Shown here in pieces: positions 35,093 to 47,775 of a stretch of 64,000 nucleotides of DNA. Both the position numbers and the translations under genes were made by a program. The DNA is from Pithys albifrons albifrons. Taxonomy: Eukaryota; Chordata; Aves; Passeriformes; Thamnophilidae. Under the pieces are notes generated by a model. It saw nothing but the letters and a program-made list of their open reading frames with translations, was not told the DNA's origin and made no database searches. The first letter of the stretch is position 1. Every line of letters begins with the position of its first letter. The stretch is taken from contig NC_092497.1 of assembly GCF_047495875.1 (NCBI RefSeq), forward strand, positions 71,950,112-72,014,111, read 5' to 3'.

Positions 35093-35700
35093 TCTCTGAT
35101 GGAGCCAGTGCCAGCTAGGCTGCAAGACAGACCTACAGCTGGCCAAGGCCAAGCCTGTCATTGAGGGTGACAGCACCTCTGGAATAACGTGTTTAAAAAG
35201 GGGAAAAACAGAAGGCCAAGGAGAGGAGTGAGAATATGAGAAAAACATCCCTGCAGACACCAAGGTGCAGAAGGAGGGGAAGAGGTGTTCTGGGTGCTGG
35301 AGCAGAGATTCCCCTTGCAGACCATGGTGAAAACTGTGGTAAAGTATGTTGTGTGCTTTGCAGCCCATGGGAATCTGTGGTGAAGCAGGTATCCACCTGC
35401 AGCCAATGTAGCCCATGGCAGAGCAGTTGGATGCCCAAAGGAGGCTGTGACCCTATGGAGAGGAACCCACGCTGGAGCAAGCTTATGACAGGCTCTGTGG
35501 CTCCATGGAGACATGAGCCCACACTGGAACAGGTTTTCTGGCAAGACCTGGTACCCCATGGGGGACCCACACAGGAGCATCCTGTTCCTGAGGGACAGCA
35601 CGCTGTGAAAGGGACAACATAAACTTCTGGAGCAGTTTATGAAGAACTACAGACTTGTGGGAGGGATCCCATGCTGGATATGAGGAGTGTGACTTCAACC
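35093..35700 (+). mobile_element. ERVL-type LTR/U3 fragment
   Basis: Contains degenerate repeated phrases (ACCCACGCTGGAGCA, CACACTGGAACAGGTTTTC, GAGCAGTTTATGAAGAACTA, AGGGATCCCATGCTGGA) typical of a U3-like region of a common bird ERVL-class LTR. The downstream R-U5 end is missing. Class is assigned from recollection of the phrase pattern, so moderate confidence. Confidence 0.5.
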
Positions 35701-35861
35701 TCATGTCCTGACACCCTACCCTATCCAAGTGAGATGTGTTAGATTAAATGAGCTCTGGAGGTCTTTGTTCTAAACTGTCTGATTCAGTGATGTTTATTAG
35801 GAATAATATACATGGATATGGATTTACTAAGAAAAAATGATTTCTGACCCACCTGATTGCC

Positions 35862-36290
35862 TTTAGTAAATGATAGTGGAATTCACAGGCAAGTGGAGGA
35901 GTAGGTGTCATTTATGTCTACTTGAACAAGGCTTTCAACATTGTCTTTCACCCTGTTCCTCTGCCAAAGGTAGGATATGTGCCTTTTGGCAGGGCTGGAC
36001 TATAGGAACAGGGTGCTGGGACCCTCAGGAGTTTCAACAGTGGCAAATGCCTTGTCTTGTCCCAACCCTTACAGTATTGGCTGGGGTGGGCTGTGTGGGG
36101 ACCAGTTCTGTGGAAATGGGCATGGGCCCTGGCAGGCATTGCCCCAGCCCATGCGCCCCAGCCTGTTGTGCCAGAGCTCTGGTAGGATGGGATTTGTCCC
36201 CTCCTTAGGCTTCATGTTGACATGTCCAGTTTTGGATCCTCAGGTACAGGAGGGATACTGACCTTAGGGACTAAATTCAGGAGAGACTAC
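35862..36290 (+). mobile_element. Old CR1 LINE fragments
   Basis: The + strand retains a reverse-transcriptase-like string VIYVYLNKAFNIVFH (35900-35950 region) and, near 36220-36260, the CR1 phrase CCAGTTTTGGATCCTCAGG. Heavily degraded, with an internal deletion between the two parts. Confidence 0.55.
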
Positions 36291-36319
36291 TAAGTGTATT
36301 ATTTGGATTTCTCTTGCAG

Positions 36320-36351
36320 GGTCAAATTTAGTGTCATATGACAAAGCCAAA
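36320..36351 (+). other. FOCAD: FOCAD 5' UTR part of first coding exon
   Basis: Follows the acceptor TTTCTCTTGCAG (ends 36319). It contains an upstream ATG at 36338 in a different frame from the main start. Confidence 0.85.
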
Positions 36352-36408
36352 ATGCTGGATGACATCAAAAAGCGATTTGAATTTCCTAATGCAGTTGTTC
36401 AATCACAG
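36352..36408 (+). CDS. FOCAD: FOCAD (focadhesin) first coding exon, residues 1-19
   Basis: Encodes MLDDIKKRFEFPNAVVQSQ, then the donor GTAATT at 36409; the exon ends in phase 0. This matches the conserved N terminus of focadhesin, a large (about 1,800 residues in human) alpha-helical HEAT/ARM-like protein reported at focal adhesions and, more recently, as a stabiliser of the SKI mRNA-surveillance complex. The start codon has A at -3 and C at +4, a fair context. It is preceded 14 nt upstream by an out-of-frame ATG in a weaker context. Confidence 0.95.
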
Positions 36409-39400
36409 GTAATTTTTTAAACACATTAAACAAATCAAGTTGTCTGTGTAAACATTTGTTCCAACACTTGCTGCCTAACTGTGAAGTGTAATAAGGAAGA
36501 GTTTTGGGACGTGTCTCTTTTGTGTGTTTTGTTTTGGTTGGTTGTTTGATTGGGGGTTTTTTGTTTGATTCAAAGTCAGAAGCCCAGAGTATTCTTAAAT
36601 TACAGTCAAATCCCAATTACCCTCTCTGTGTAGTCCAAACGTCGGACATAATTGCTCATCACTATAAAGTCTCTTCATGAAAATCAGAAACTTACCATGA
36701 CTGGATGTTTAAGTAGGACCAAATGGTTTTTAGTGACCCTATGATCTCAAGAGAAGCCAGAAATTACCAGGTGCTGTGTGCGGGGCTGAAGTACTTGGCA
36801 ATACTTTATAGGAACTGCCTTTAGGACTGATCTGTTTACTTCCTGTATGATGAGAACTGATGAACTACTCCAGTTCAGCAGACTAGCCCACTTTATTTTC
36901 AGATCCATGCATTGGTTCCTGATCATGTTCACCTGAAATTCTCATGTGAAAAAGAAGTGTTTATCGTAATTTTTAATGGATAAGAAGGAGTAACAGAATA
37001 GGCTCTGCTTAAAAAATATATCTTCCTTGCTTTGGACATCTCTCACTGTTAAAAATGTATCTTTTCAGCTCCAAGTTCATTGCAAACATCCTGTTTTCTT
37101 CCTCTTCCTGTTTTGAATTCTGGATTAAATACGTAGCCATTTGTTTTGTTGAATAAGTTGATGTGAATGCAACCTGGAGCCTCTGTGGCCTTTTCATTTC
37201 AGCTCAGGTTGTGTTGGTTTAACAATAATAAGTTTGAAAGAGAGATGCAGAAGTCCCCTTGTCATCAGCTTGGCATTTAGGAGAAGGTTGTGTCCCTGAA
37301 AGGTAGTGTTTGTCTGAGGTCTAGAAAAGTGTCTTGCACTGCACAGGAGTTTTCATCATTACTGGCCTTCGTGAGTAGGACTAAGCATCTTTGGAGCAGT
37401 TCATTTTTCATTAGTGCAGATGAATGTCTCCATGGTACACTTCTGTTGCTGGAATGTCTTGGCTCATCACTACAGCTGTACATCGTTAAGGTCTGCGGAT
37501 GTGCTTTAGTTGATACTGTTCTGTGCTTTGGTTTTTCTGGTAGTTTCCACTTGTTCTCTGTGACCCTTGAAAAGCGTGCTGTAATCTTCAAACTGTCATC
37601 AGGTCAGGACTCAACTTGATGACAGATGTCCTCTCTTTCTGGGACCAACCAAGACATCTGCTCTGCAGAGCATGTAATCTACACATGATCAGAAAAGTGA
37701 GAAACTTGAGCACAGATTTGTAGGTTGTGAATTTTTAATGGTTAATCAAGTTCTTAAAATGCAGGAGCTAATAATTTTTACTTTCCTGTGTAGATCACTG
37801 CAAAAGCCAATTTCTATTGATAAGCACATTTTCCTGTGTAATGAAAGTGTTTTAAGGATGTAGGTGTGAATTAATTTTTCTTAAACATGAAAAACAATAC
37901 TGTAAGTTTCACTTGGTAAGTGCCCTGAAAGAGATCTAATCTGCCTGGGGAGCACATTGTTGCTCTTGCAGTGGGATAGCTGCAGAGAAATGGAGGTAAA
38001 TGTCTGACTTGGTCCCATTTTCTCATTCTGTATTCTCAAGAGTAAGATTTCCAAATAATAGCCTGTCTTTTTAAATCAAATGTGATATGGGTACATATCT
38101 ATACCTGTGAAAAGCGTAATGTTTGTAGTCTAGGAATGTTTAAAGTGTCGTCCTTCTTGGAAATGTGAGCTGTTTTCTCAGAGTGCGGTCGTTTGTCATG
38201 ACAGGCTACCAACTAGTACCTAAATGAAGTGCGAAGAAATACTGAAAGGAGAAGGAAGCTGAAAACATTTAAAATAATTTGTTCCTGTCTTTTTATACAC
38301 TAACAAAAAAGAAATGTTAGTATTATCTTTTTTCTTGCTGGACAAGTGTTTTTGCCAAAAGTAATTGTCTGCCCTTACCAGAGAAGAGTAGAGCAGCAGC
38401 TGTTCTGAGCAGATTGATAGTCTGAAGCATTTTTGTGCTCTTACTTTGAAAATGTATCTTTCTGTCTCTCACAGAATGGATTTTTTTGTATAGCTGTATC
38501 AATAATTATGAAACAACACCAAGTAAAGCACTAGAGATGAGTCAGAAAAAAGCCTGTGTGCAAACAACCTGACACCTTTGAGGGTATTCCAGGTCACATT
38601 TAGATTTTTTTAAAGGCAGTTTGAAAAAATCAGACATTCCTTCTGTTAATATAGAGTGAGTAACTTAATCTTCAACCTCAAGTGAACAAACTTACACTGT
38701 TCTTTAGAACAGAAGCTCTTTTTTTTGGAGAACCTTGAAAATTTAAAACTTGTTCATGATGTCTGCCACAGAATAGCTTAATGAGGAACAATGTTACATT
38801 CAAATGCCTTGTTTAAAGTAAATGAAACATTTCTGGCAGGAGGTATACTAGTGGATATGCCAAGTGCTTAAGGTATGATAGGGGGTTTAGCGTCAGTGTT
38901 TAGCAAAACTTCTGATACTAAAAGTTGGACAAGTTCCTTGGATTTACTGTGTTCTGCTTCCTTTCTTGATTCTGCTTGCCTATATAGTAAAGGATTTAGT
39001 AATTACCAGTGCTGTTAAGTACATGGGGATCTGTACAGCAGTGGAGCTATATATGTTTATTAAAGTTGATGCCATGAGAGAGACCAAAAATGGGACTCCA
39101 AGCCAAGTTAATGTGGGATAAGATAAAAAGGTACCATTCTTTAATGTCCAGGCTTAGGGCTTTTAGGAATACATGATGAGATCTCTGTGCCCCCCCCTCA
39201 GAACACTGATTTCCGTGGTTTGTATAATGTTGCCCACCCAATCATTACTTTATACATTTCTCAGTTCAGCCCCAGTCCCACCCCTGTGCCATCCCCCAGG
39301 ATTTTGGGGCTGGGGTCACTGGGACCCTCTGTTCTTCATTTTCCTCTTTGTCGGACTCTGGAGTTCTTCCAATGTTCTTAGACTCAAGGTTGCTGGCTTA

Positions 39401-39982
39401 TGTTTGGTCTTGTTCTGCAGGCCTTTCTGATAGTCTTCAGCTTTTCTACCTTGAAGAGAGCCTAAACAGCTAAAAGAATTTGAGCTACTGATAAATGCTA
39501 AGGGTTAGGATGTATAAACAATGAACTTAGGCTGCCAGAATACTAGTACATTAAATTTACATTTGCTACAGTTACTGTGTTCCTAAAATCTATAAAATGA
39601 AAAATCAAAAATCAAAAAACCCTTTGGCATGAAGTTGATGCATTAAAATATCTGCAATCCTGAATACTTATATACTTGTACAAAGAGACCTTTGGATCTG
39701 TGTGGAACCCTATGGAAGTTTTTTGGTTTTTTCTGCCTCAGGATAGCAGCAAGAGTGAGTACACCAGCTTTATTGAGATTTTTAACCCTAAAACGTATTT
39801 CAGCTTCCATAGCAGTAAGTTTAGTATTTCAAATCACAATAAAATGATCATTTGCAAGAGCATTGTAAAGTCTTCTTAATGGAGAATTTAAAAATCATGC
39901 ATGTGGGTTTTACTACTTTTTATTTCCTTTAATTTTATTTCCATTCATCTTCATGTGCTTTTTATTTCTTTTTCTCTTTTAG
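36409..39982 (+). other. FOCAD intron, no repeat recognised
   Basis: 3.6 kb intron. A 109-codon frame at 37290-37619 shows no recognised similarity and is probably chance. No transposon or RNA gene seen. Confidence 0.6.
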
Positions 39983-40057
39983 GCTGTGGTCCATCTGATT
40001 GCTGCAATACTGAAAGAAAAAGGTTCTTCAGAGACGATCAGACAGGCTTCTGACCAG
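39983..40057 (+). CDS. FOCAD: FOCAD exon, residues 20-44
   Basis: A 75-nt phase 0-0 exon between TTTCTCTTTTAG and GTTTGT. It encodes AVVHLIAAILKEKG and ends ETIRQASDQ, in line with the next segment of vertebrate focadhesin. Amphipathic helix character fits the helical-repeat fold. The overlapping upstream ORF that starts at 36338 ends at the TGA at 39996-39998. Confidence 0.95.
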
Positions 40058-41274
40058 GTTTGTGGCATTCTTTCACATTTGTCTCCTCTGTCATCCATAT
40101 GTGCTTATTCCATGTGCTTTTTCTGTATATTCCCATTCTCACTGGGTGATTTTAACGCAATTCTAGGAGTTAAATAAGTCATCAATATGTATCTGGGTGT
40201 ACAGGTAGAAACAATAAATCTCTGGCATCAGAAAAGCAGTTTTACCTCCACTAGAAGTCTTTGTGACAGCAGTCTTAATTCTGCAGAATACTAACATCTA
40301 ACTATGTTCAGTTTAAAAGAGTTTAATTTAGTTACGTTGCTGCAAGTGACATAGCATATGGTAAGATAGTGTCACTTGAGGTGGAAATTTGTTTACATCA
40401 ATATAAAAATGTCAAAAGTATGGCATTTGACACACCTGTATTGGTCTTGCATTTCATATTAGCTAAGTAGAGCTTATATTTCTTTGAGAGTATGATGCAA
40501 AGGCATACTTTGTATTTTAAATAAGTCAAGCTCACTTAAGTGAGTCTTGTTAACTGAGAGCTGTGTGAAATGCTCGCATTTGCGAGTGTAACAGCAACCT
40601 AGGTAAGGTGTTAGTAAGGATTTGCTCCTCTGTTTTTCCTCCCCAAATGCAGACTTGTCCAGAAACGAATAGGAAAAGATTTGTGGATTTTTCCTCCTAG
40701 TCTGAGTCCTTAACCCTACAAAGCAGCAAACTTGGATATGGAAAGTGTTGAGTTTTGATATGAGGGAATGTTGAAGGTGTGTAGTTCATCTAACAGAGGC
40801 TCTTCCACAGACCTGATCATAATCATGTTCCCCTGTTACATCCTGTTTTGAGCTACAAGCTGATTCTTCAGCTTATGGCGCCCCATAAAGGTATTGACCT
40901 GAAGTACAGCAACACTTTCTAAAATGCTAAGAAGCAGAGCATTGTGGTGGTTAAATGCAGCAGGCTCCCTTTTTATTCAAGAACATTTTGCAGTGTTCAG
41001 TTGTTTTAACACCTTCCTTGCGCTCCATTTGGAAATCACAAATTAGCAAACTAATCTATGAATACCAATTTCCCATGGAAACAAGCAACATTTTTGATGG
41101 ATACTGCCAGATCTTTGTGCTTACTAGCAAACAGAGAGACTTTCACATGTTGAGTGAAGTCGACTTAACTTTGAATGGCCTGCCTTTAGCTGTCTGTGCT
41201 ACACCTTGCTGTAGACATATCTTGTCTTAGCAGGTCCTGAGTCGTCTCCAACGGCATCCTGATTTTTTTAAATC
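40058..41274 (+). other. FOCAD intron
   Basis: No repeat or gene recognised up to the CR1 fragment that follows. Confidence 0.6.
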
Positions 41275-41520
41275 AGGAAACTGATGATGTGGATGCCCCA
41301 TCCCTGGAAGTGTTCAAAGTCAGGTTGCCTGTGGATGCCTCATCCCTGGAAGTGTTCAAGGACAGGTTGCCAGTGGATGCCCCATCTCTGGCAGTGTTCA
41401 GGTGGTCAGGTTGGATGGGGCCCTGAGCAACCTGATAGTGTGTGGCATCCCTGCCCATCATCATGTGGTTGGAACTAGATCTTTAAGGTCTCTTTCAACC
41501 CAAACCATTTGATGGTTCTA
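41275..41520 (+). mobile_element. CR1 LINE tail with internal 42-bp triplication
   Basis: A CR1 3' UTR (GGTTGGATGGGGCCCTGAGC, then AACCCAAACCATTTGATGGTTCT at the end). The segment starting GTGGATGCCCCATCCCTGGA occurs three times in tandem, at 41289, 41331 and 41373 (period 42 bp). Confidence 0.9.
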
Positions 41521-41770
41521 CCTGCATAGGCACAGCTGAATCATTTGTCGGCCTTGTCTCAGAGACAGCAAGTCCTACACCCTATTATGGGAGTAGAAAA
41601 GTGGAAACTGTCCTGGGAAAGGCTTTTCTTAGGAATAGTCTTTATCCTAGCTTCCTCTCTTGTGCCCTCTAAGACTTCAGGAGGATCTGTTGAGCTGGGT
41701 TTTATTTAAAAGTGCATCTGAGATGAATTAAAGCTTTCTCATTGTTGGTGTGTCATACTTTTGCCTTCAG

Positions 41771-41925
41771 ACTCCTGCTCTGAACTTGCTTTGGGAGAAG
41801 TGCTGCAGTGAGAATGTTGCCTTACGGACAGCCTGCTCTGAGGGATTGGTGGCACTTGTTGCAGAGAAACATGCTGAGCTCGACTACGTTCTTCATGGAG
41901 CTCTCAACCTAATTCCCTCAGCAAG
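41771..41925 (+). CDS. FOCAD: FOCAD exon, residues 45-96 (part)
   Basis: A 155-nt exon after TTTTGCCTTCAG with donor GTAATA at 41926. It encodes TPALNLLWEKCCSENVALRT, continues through ACSEGLVALVAEKHAEL and ends LHGALNLIPSA plus two bases of an Arg codon. The LLWEKCCS and EGLVALVA strings are hallmark focadhesin sequences. A CR1 fragment lies 250 bp upstream in the intron without touching the splice site. Confidence 0.96.
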
Positions 41926-42276
41926 GTAATACTTCGTTGCCTAATTTTGTGTGCTTTTGGCAGCTGATTATCAGGCATCACTTTTCTCTTGCAAATACAG
42001 AGGAAGAAGAGAGGTTCTGTGAGTGCCAGTATCTTCAAATAAATGGTGGTGTTAAGGACTGCTATTGCCCTGTGACTCTGCTGAAGCACATTGCTTTCAT
42101 CTAATTGTGTGAGTCTGATGTAAGAACTGTTAGAGTATGCTGAAATAGTTAGCAATTCAGACTGGTGCTCTGAAGTTGGACCTGTGGAATCTCAACTCAA
42201 TCTACTGCCTAGTTTTGTTACCTTTGTCATCAGGAAGGGGGAAGGAAATGGCAACAACTTCCATTACGTGGGAGGG

Positions 42277-42869
42277 CATCATGGTTTAAGCCCAGCCAGC
42301 AACCCAGCCATGTGCAGCTGATCACTCACTCCCCTGCCAGTGTAGAACTGGGGAGAGAACCAAAAGGGTAAAAACAAGAGAACTTGTGGGTTAAGATAAA
42401 GACAATTTAATAGGGAAAGCAAAACCTGGGCACGCAAGCAAAACAAAACAAGGAATGAATTCACTCCTTCCCACCGAAGGCAAGTCCTCAGCTGTCTCCA
42501 GGAGAGCAAATCCCCATCATGTGCAGCAGTTTCTTGAGAAGACAAACACCATCACTCCAAACTTCCCCCTTTTCCTCCCTCTTTCCACCACTGTATGTAC
42601 TGAGCATGATGTTATATGGTCTGGAATATCCCTTTGGTTGGTTTGGGTCACCCGTCCCAGTTGTGTCTCCTCCCAGTTTCCCATGCATCCCCAACTTCCT
42701 TGCCAGGCAGTACGAAAAGCAGGAAAGACCTTAGCTCTGTGTAAACACTGCTTAACAGCATCAAAAACATATATATATTATCAACCTTGTGTTCAACACA
42801 AATTCAAATCACAACCCCGTATCAGACACTATTAAGAAAATTAGCTCTACCCCAGCCAAAACCACAACA
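42277..42869 (-). mobile_element. ERVL-class solo LTR with 5-bp target duplication
   Basis: A 593-bp LTR. On the - strand it starts TGTTGTGGTTTTGGCTGGGG, the well-known bird ERVL-type LTR start, and continues with CCCTATTAAATTGTCTTTATC (polyA region) to GCTGGGCTTAAACCATGATG. GAGGG flanks both ends (42272-42276 and 42870-42874). The terminal CA has decayed to TG by transitions. It is antisense to FOCAD, and no internal viral genes are present. Confidence 0.9.
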
Positions 42870-45338
42870 GAGGGAAATAACTTCCTAATCAGTCTGTCAA
42901 ATAACTAGTTGCTCAAATAAAGTCACCATAAGAATGTGTGTTAGGATTAGGAATGCTGCAGTTTGTTTCCTTGTCTGCTGAGGAAGAAATAACTTCACTG
43001 AACTCAGCAAATACTTGCTCCTACAAAATTCTGCAAATGTAATGCTTACATCTCTCAGTGGTCTTTTGAGGTGCACTGACTATCCAACATACTGAGAAAA
43101 TGCAGTTGTGGGGAAAAAGACACTGCATAAAATTTAGAACTGAGAAGTCAAGTGATGATTAGGAAGATGTGTTCATTTGAATCTACCAACCATAGCAAAT
43201 TCCTTTTTAGCAGCTACTTGGATTTCTGCAGCAAACTGTCTCATTCTCTTGCTAGGGACTGCTAGAATTGTTTTCAGCCAAACCTGCTATGTCTGTGATA
43301 TATTATGCTGGTGGACTCAGCATAGTGCTTGCAAGAACCGTGGTATTCAAGGCATATTCTTCACCTCTGCTGATCTTCAAAGAATCAGTTTTAGGCTAAG
43401 GTTTCTCATGTTCAGTCTGAGCCAAAGGTGAGCTTAAGTTTGAATAAACCAGTGGTAGGCTTAACATTTTTTTTCTCACCTTTGTGACTTGCTTGTTTAC
43501 AGTTACAATCTTGCTGTGATGATGCTGTGCTGAGTTTACAGTTGGTGTCTGTGGATCCCTAGAAATGGTTTTGTAAATATAATTTTATAATAGTGATAAT
43601 TTCTGCAAACCACTGTCCCCCAAATGACAAAATTTTACTAGATTGGTTTGGGGTTAAGATAGAAGGCCGCATTGTTAGCAAAGAGGTAAAAGTACCTGTG
43701 CTAAGACTATGAGAACCTGAGTCTGGAGGGTAAGATGGAGTAAAACTTTTATTAGCTGTGACTTGCAGACTAACAAATTTGAAATTCAAGTTCAGCTGAG
43801 GGCTTCTTACAGTATCAACAGTTTATAAGGAAATGAAATGTTAACATAGCTTTTTACTTTAACAAATAAAAAGTGTATTAGGATATTTAGGATTGAGTTA
43901 ACCTTAAAAATAAATCAGAATTATGTATTGGAAGGACTTGGATCTGCCCCATTTCTACACCATTCTTTGATTTTTTTTTTCCAGTGTATGAAACCAACAC
44001 ACAACTGTTTGCTATAGTAAGTGCTGGCAAATTATCCAGGAACCTTTTATGTAGTTTTGGCCTCTTTCCCACCATCCCCTCTCCTCTCCCAAGCTGCTGC
44101 AATTCAAACCACATCCACTATGGGTTGCAAAGCAGGGTTTATGTTGCCTAACCACAGAAATCTCTGAGTTTAAAATATCTGTAGCCTTAGGAGCTGATTG
44201 AGCTGACAATTTCAGATTGGTTGTTTTCGGAACTGATGCATTTTTTTACCTTGACATAGAATTGTAGCCTGCTGTTCATCATCCTCCTTCCTGCCAAATT
44301 TTCATCTGGGACTGCTTTGTGGCTTTGCACTGCTGTGTGCACAGTGTCTCTAAAATAAAATAAATATGAAATTAACAGCCAGTGATAGCTAGCAGAAAGG
44401 TATTTACAACTACTGAGCGCTTCCAGCGCTTCGTGGAGTTAGGTACATATTTTATTGGCAAAGACTAAATGTTGTGTTCTTGCTCCTCTTCCTTCTGTGA
44501 CAATGAATTTAGCAGTGCTTAGAGCACCTGCTGGATTATATTTTGTCAGTTGTATCAAATTATGCACACTATGAAAGTCATTTTGCTTTGTCAGAGATGA
44601 ACATCTCGTGGTTATTTGAGGTGGCTTGTTTTATGGTTTGCACTCCCTGCTCAGTACACAAATGGGAAACTGTTCTTACCTCTCTGGTACATCATTGTAC
44701 CGTAACTGGCTTGTGGGCCCAGTGTTAGTTTCCTTTGATGCCCTAGTAGTTTAAACATCACAGAACATGTATTTAATGTGTGTGTTTGTGTATTTATGCA
44801 TATATAGGAAGTATGTGCATTTTTACATGTTTTTAAGATCGGTTTGCAACATTCTGTGGCCTCTGTTCAATAGTGAATGAGATAAAGAATCAAGTCAGTC
44901 TACTAAAAAACCTCTCAAACAATTGATGATTGTAATTCTAAGAATTTATATGTGCATGTATGCTCTTGGAATGTTTTTATCACTTGAGCATCCATGCCTG
45001 TTGGAGGAAGGGGAAATCCATGCAATATATTGTGCTCCTTGTGTTCAGGAAGTGAGTGTAAAGCATAGAGCAGCTATTTTCTCCCCATCTCCTGCCTGGG
45101 AATTAGGAGCAGCAATACAGGAGTTTCAGAAGAGGAAAGACAGTTTTCTTACTGAGTGTTTTATGGTTCATTTTTCCCCCCTTGCTGCATAGTTCTCTAA
45201 TTGAAGCTGTGAAATACGCTTACAAATTCCATTTTAACTGACTCTTTCTAGAAATGAAGAATCTAGAAGGTTATTCTCTTTCTCTCTTCCCTATAGCCAT
45301 CCAAAAACATCCTTTCTCCTTGGTGTATTATGTTGACT
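42870..45338 (+). other. FOCAD intron
   Basis: No gene or recognised repeat. Short GT-rich and poly-T tracts only. Confidence 0.55.
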
Positions 45339-45645
45339 AACTTTGGCCATGCCACCCTGCCATCCAATCCCATCAGATCTTGGAAGCTCAGCAGGGTCAG
45401 CCCCGGTTAGTACTTGGATGGGAGACCTCCTGGGAAATGCTGGAGGCTGTGACAGTCCTGAGGACTTCACTGTCACTGTCCAAGCTCGCTCGGCCGTGGC
45501 AGATGAACCTGAGGAGTTAAATGGGCCGGTTCTGTGCACGCTGAGCCTCACCTAAAAAATCCACTGTGCAGGCTGGAAGGGCACACCCACGTGGGGAGAG
45601 CCCGGTCCAAATCTGCATTCACGAAGCCCGGCCATGCTGATTACA
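45339..45645 (+). mobile_element. 5S-rRNA-derived SINE, full length
   Basis: The first 115 bp or so match 5S rRNA: GGAAGCTCAGCAGGGTCAGC (box A region) and GTACTTGGATGGGAGACC (box C), so the type 1 RNA polymerase III internal promoter is largely kept. The rest is a unique body shared with 59116-59425 and 30299-30454. The 307-bp element may be flanked by TTGACT (45333-45338 and 45646-45651). Confidence 0.92.
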
Positions 45646-47775
45646 TTGACTGCACTGTGATTTAGAAGGCTGCAGTATAACCTTGCTGTTTGTGGCTTTG
45701 AAGCAGTGTTCTGTTGAACCTATGTTTTTTGGCATTGTCAGATTTCAGCATTTCCAGAGCCAGGTGTTACAACAGCCAGTCATTTTAAAGATTAGAGGTA
45801 CATTTTTGGCTTGTCAACTTTTGGAAGAAAAAGAGAAAACAGAAGTATATTCTATCAGTTTTAAACTGGATCAGTGTTTTCCAGCACTGGATGTAAAAGT
45901 GTGAAAGGCACAGAAGAGAGATTATAGTACTTTGCCTGTATCTGGAACATGAAATTATGCATTTCTTGGTTAGGAGATCCACTGTGGGACTCTATGGATG
46001 TTCCCTGATGTGCCATACCACCTTATAGAAAAGAGTGTATCTGCAGGTGGTGACGAGTGTAGTAAAAGACAGTTACAAGTGGTATTTGTGTGTGTCTTTC
46101 CATTTTTTTAAATGAATGAGGTGAAGGTATCTAAGTTATGTTTCTATAGTAGTGCAATCCTTAGCCTTTGAAATTTTTGAATCGTGAGTAAAGTGTTTGT
46201 AAATATTGTCAGAATATTTCTTTGTGATTACATGCTGTTGCCTCACATTGTCATGATGACGTTGGTCCAGCTCCTTGTGTAAGCTCCTGTCTTGTGACAG
46301 TGTTCATGTGAAGCTTCCCCATTCTTTTGTAGAAGTTGCTTAAATCTGTTCAGAGTTTTTGGTATGGCTTAAAAGCCTAAATGTTTCTATATCCATTCAC
46401 GATTTTGGAAGATGTTTGTGAAGCATACTGCACTCTAGGCCAAACAGTTAATATTACTGTATCTCAGTTTGTTAATGTGTTAAATTAGGAAGATGGTTTG
46501 TTTGTCCTATGAGAGAGCTGTAAATTCTCCATAATTTCTTTTTCCTTCTTACCTGCGGTTTTTCATTCACTGATGGAAAAATGGAATCAGAGATAAAATA
46601 GATTTCTCAGATTTTATTTTTTCCTAATAGGAAGAGGAGAAAGTAAAACAATAAAAAAGAAAAAGAACCCAAAGCCCAGCACCAAATTTTTCTTTTTCCT
46701 GCCTTATTTTCTTCATTGAGATAAAAGTAACATTTTGTCTGGTAATGTATATTTTATTAGCTCTTCCTGTTCATTGTGTGAATAAAGTGAGGAGTAATTG
46801 GGTTTTATTAACATAACTTGTAAGTGATCTAATAACTTTTTAAGTGATGATGATGCAATTGGGTAGCACATTCTAGATGAAAATTCACAGAACCAACCAT
46901 TACTTTTTTTTCATCTACTTCTACAATTTTGCGTTCTGAAAGTTTGTTTCATTATAGAATTCATGTTATTTTCTTGAGAAAGCGAGTGGTTTTGTTCTGC
47001 CATAGTCTTGTTGGAAGAGTATGGAAAGCACCTAATTACAAAGAGAAGAGCAAAATCTTGAAAGTTGCCTTTGTAAGCTCAGCCATGCATTAATAAGTTC
47101 TAGATGACTTCTTACTGCATCATCACAGAGTTTTTTACCCCCTTGTGGTGGACTTAGTTAATTTCTTTAGTCTTCCTCCAGGAGAATATGGGAAATCCTA
47201 TCAGAATTCCATTTTTGATACTAATAACGTGAACTCAATGTTTCTTGAGTTTTCCTCAATGGTAAATTAAATAACATAGAAGGAGGGAGATAAAATATAT
47301 CTGCTTTGTATAGTCCTTTGCTCCTAAGATCAAAAGTCTGCACAAACCGGGTGTCTCAAGTGTCTTTTCTGAAATGTTATTTCACTTCCTAGACAGTGGC
47401 ATCATGGAAATTTGTGTACCATGCTTGATTTTTATGTGTATACTTGCACTCAGAGATGAGGTAATTTTCTCTCAACATGTTAAATGTACCAGTTTCAGTT
47501 ACGCTGGGGACTGCAAATGTATTTGTAACATATGGTAGAAACAAGCCATCAAAAGTTTTAAGTGAGGCATTAATTACTCTTTCTACTATTTTGTTCATTG
47601 TGTGAAAAGGAAAACAAAGATACTTGGATGCACAACTTGCCCCAAACTATGTAGGCAGATGTGAAGAAACCCTTAAGGAGAACTCCAGGCTTTGAATGTT
47701 TTGTTCCTTCTCTTATGTAAGCATCAACTACTGTAACTGCATATATGACAGTAATGTATTTCTTTTTGTCAACAG
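45646..47775 (+). other. FOCAD intron
   Basis: AT-rich intronic DNA without recognised repeats or genes. Confidence 0.55.

Noticed and set aside
35193..35622. Overlapping frames of 125-147 codons on both strands
   Set aside because: They lie in ERVL-type LTR sequence; no conserved protein.
37290..37619. 109-codon ORF in the first FOCAD intron
   Set aside because: No similarity recognised, no splice context, overlaps an equally long antisense frame.
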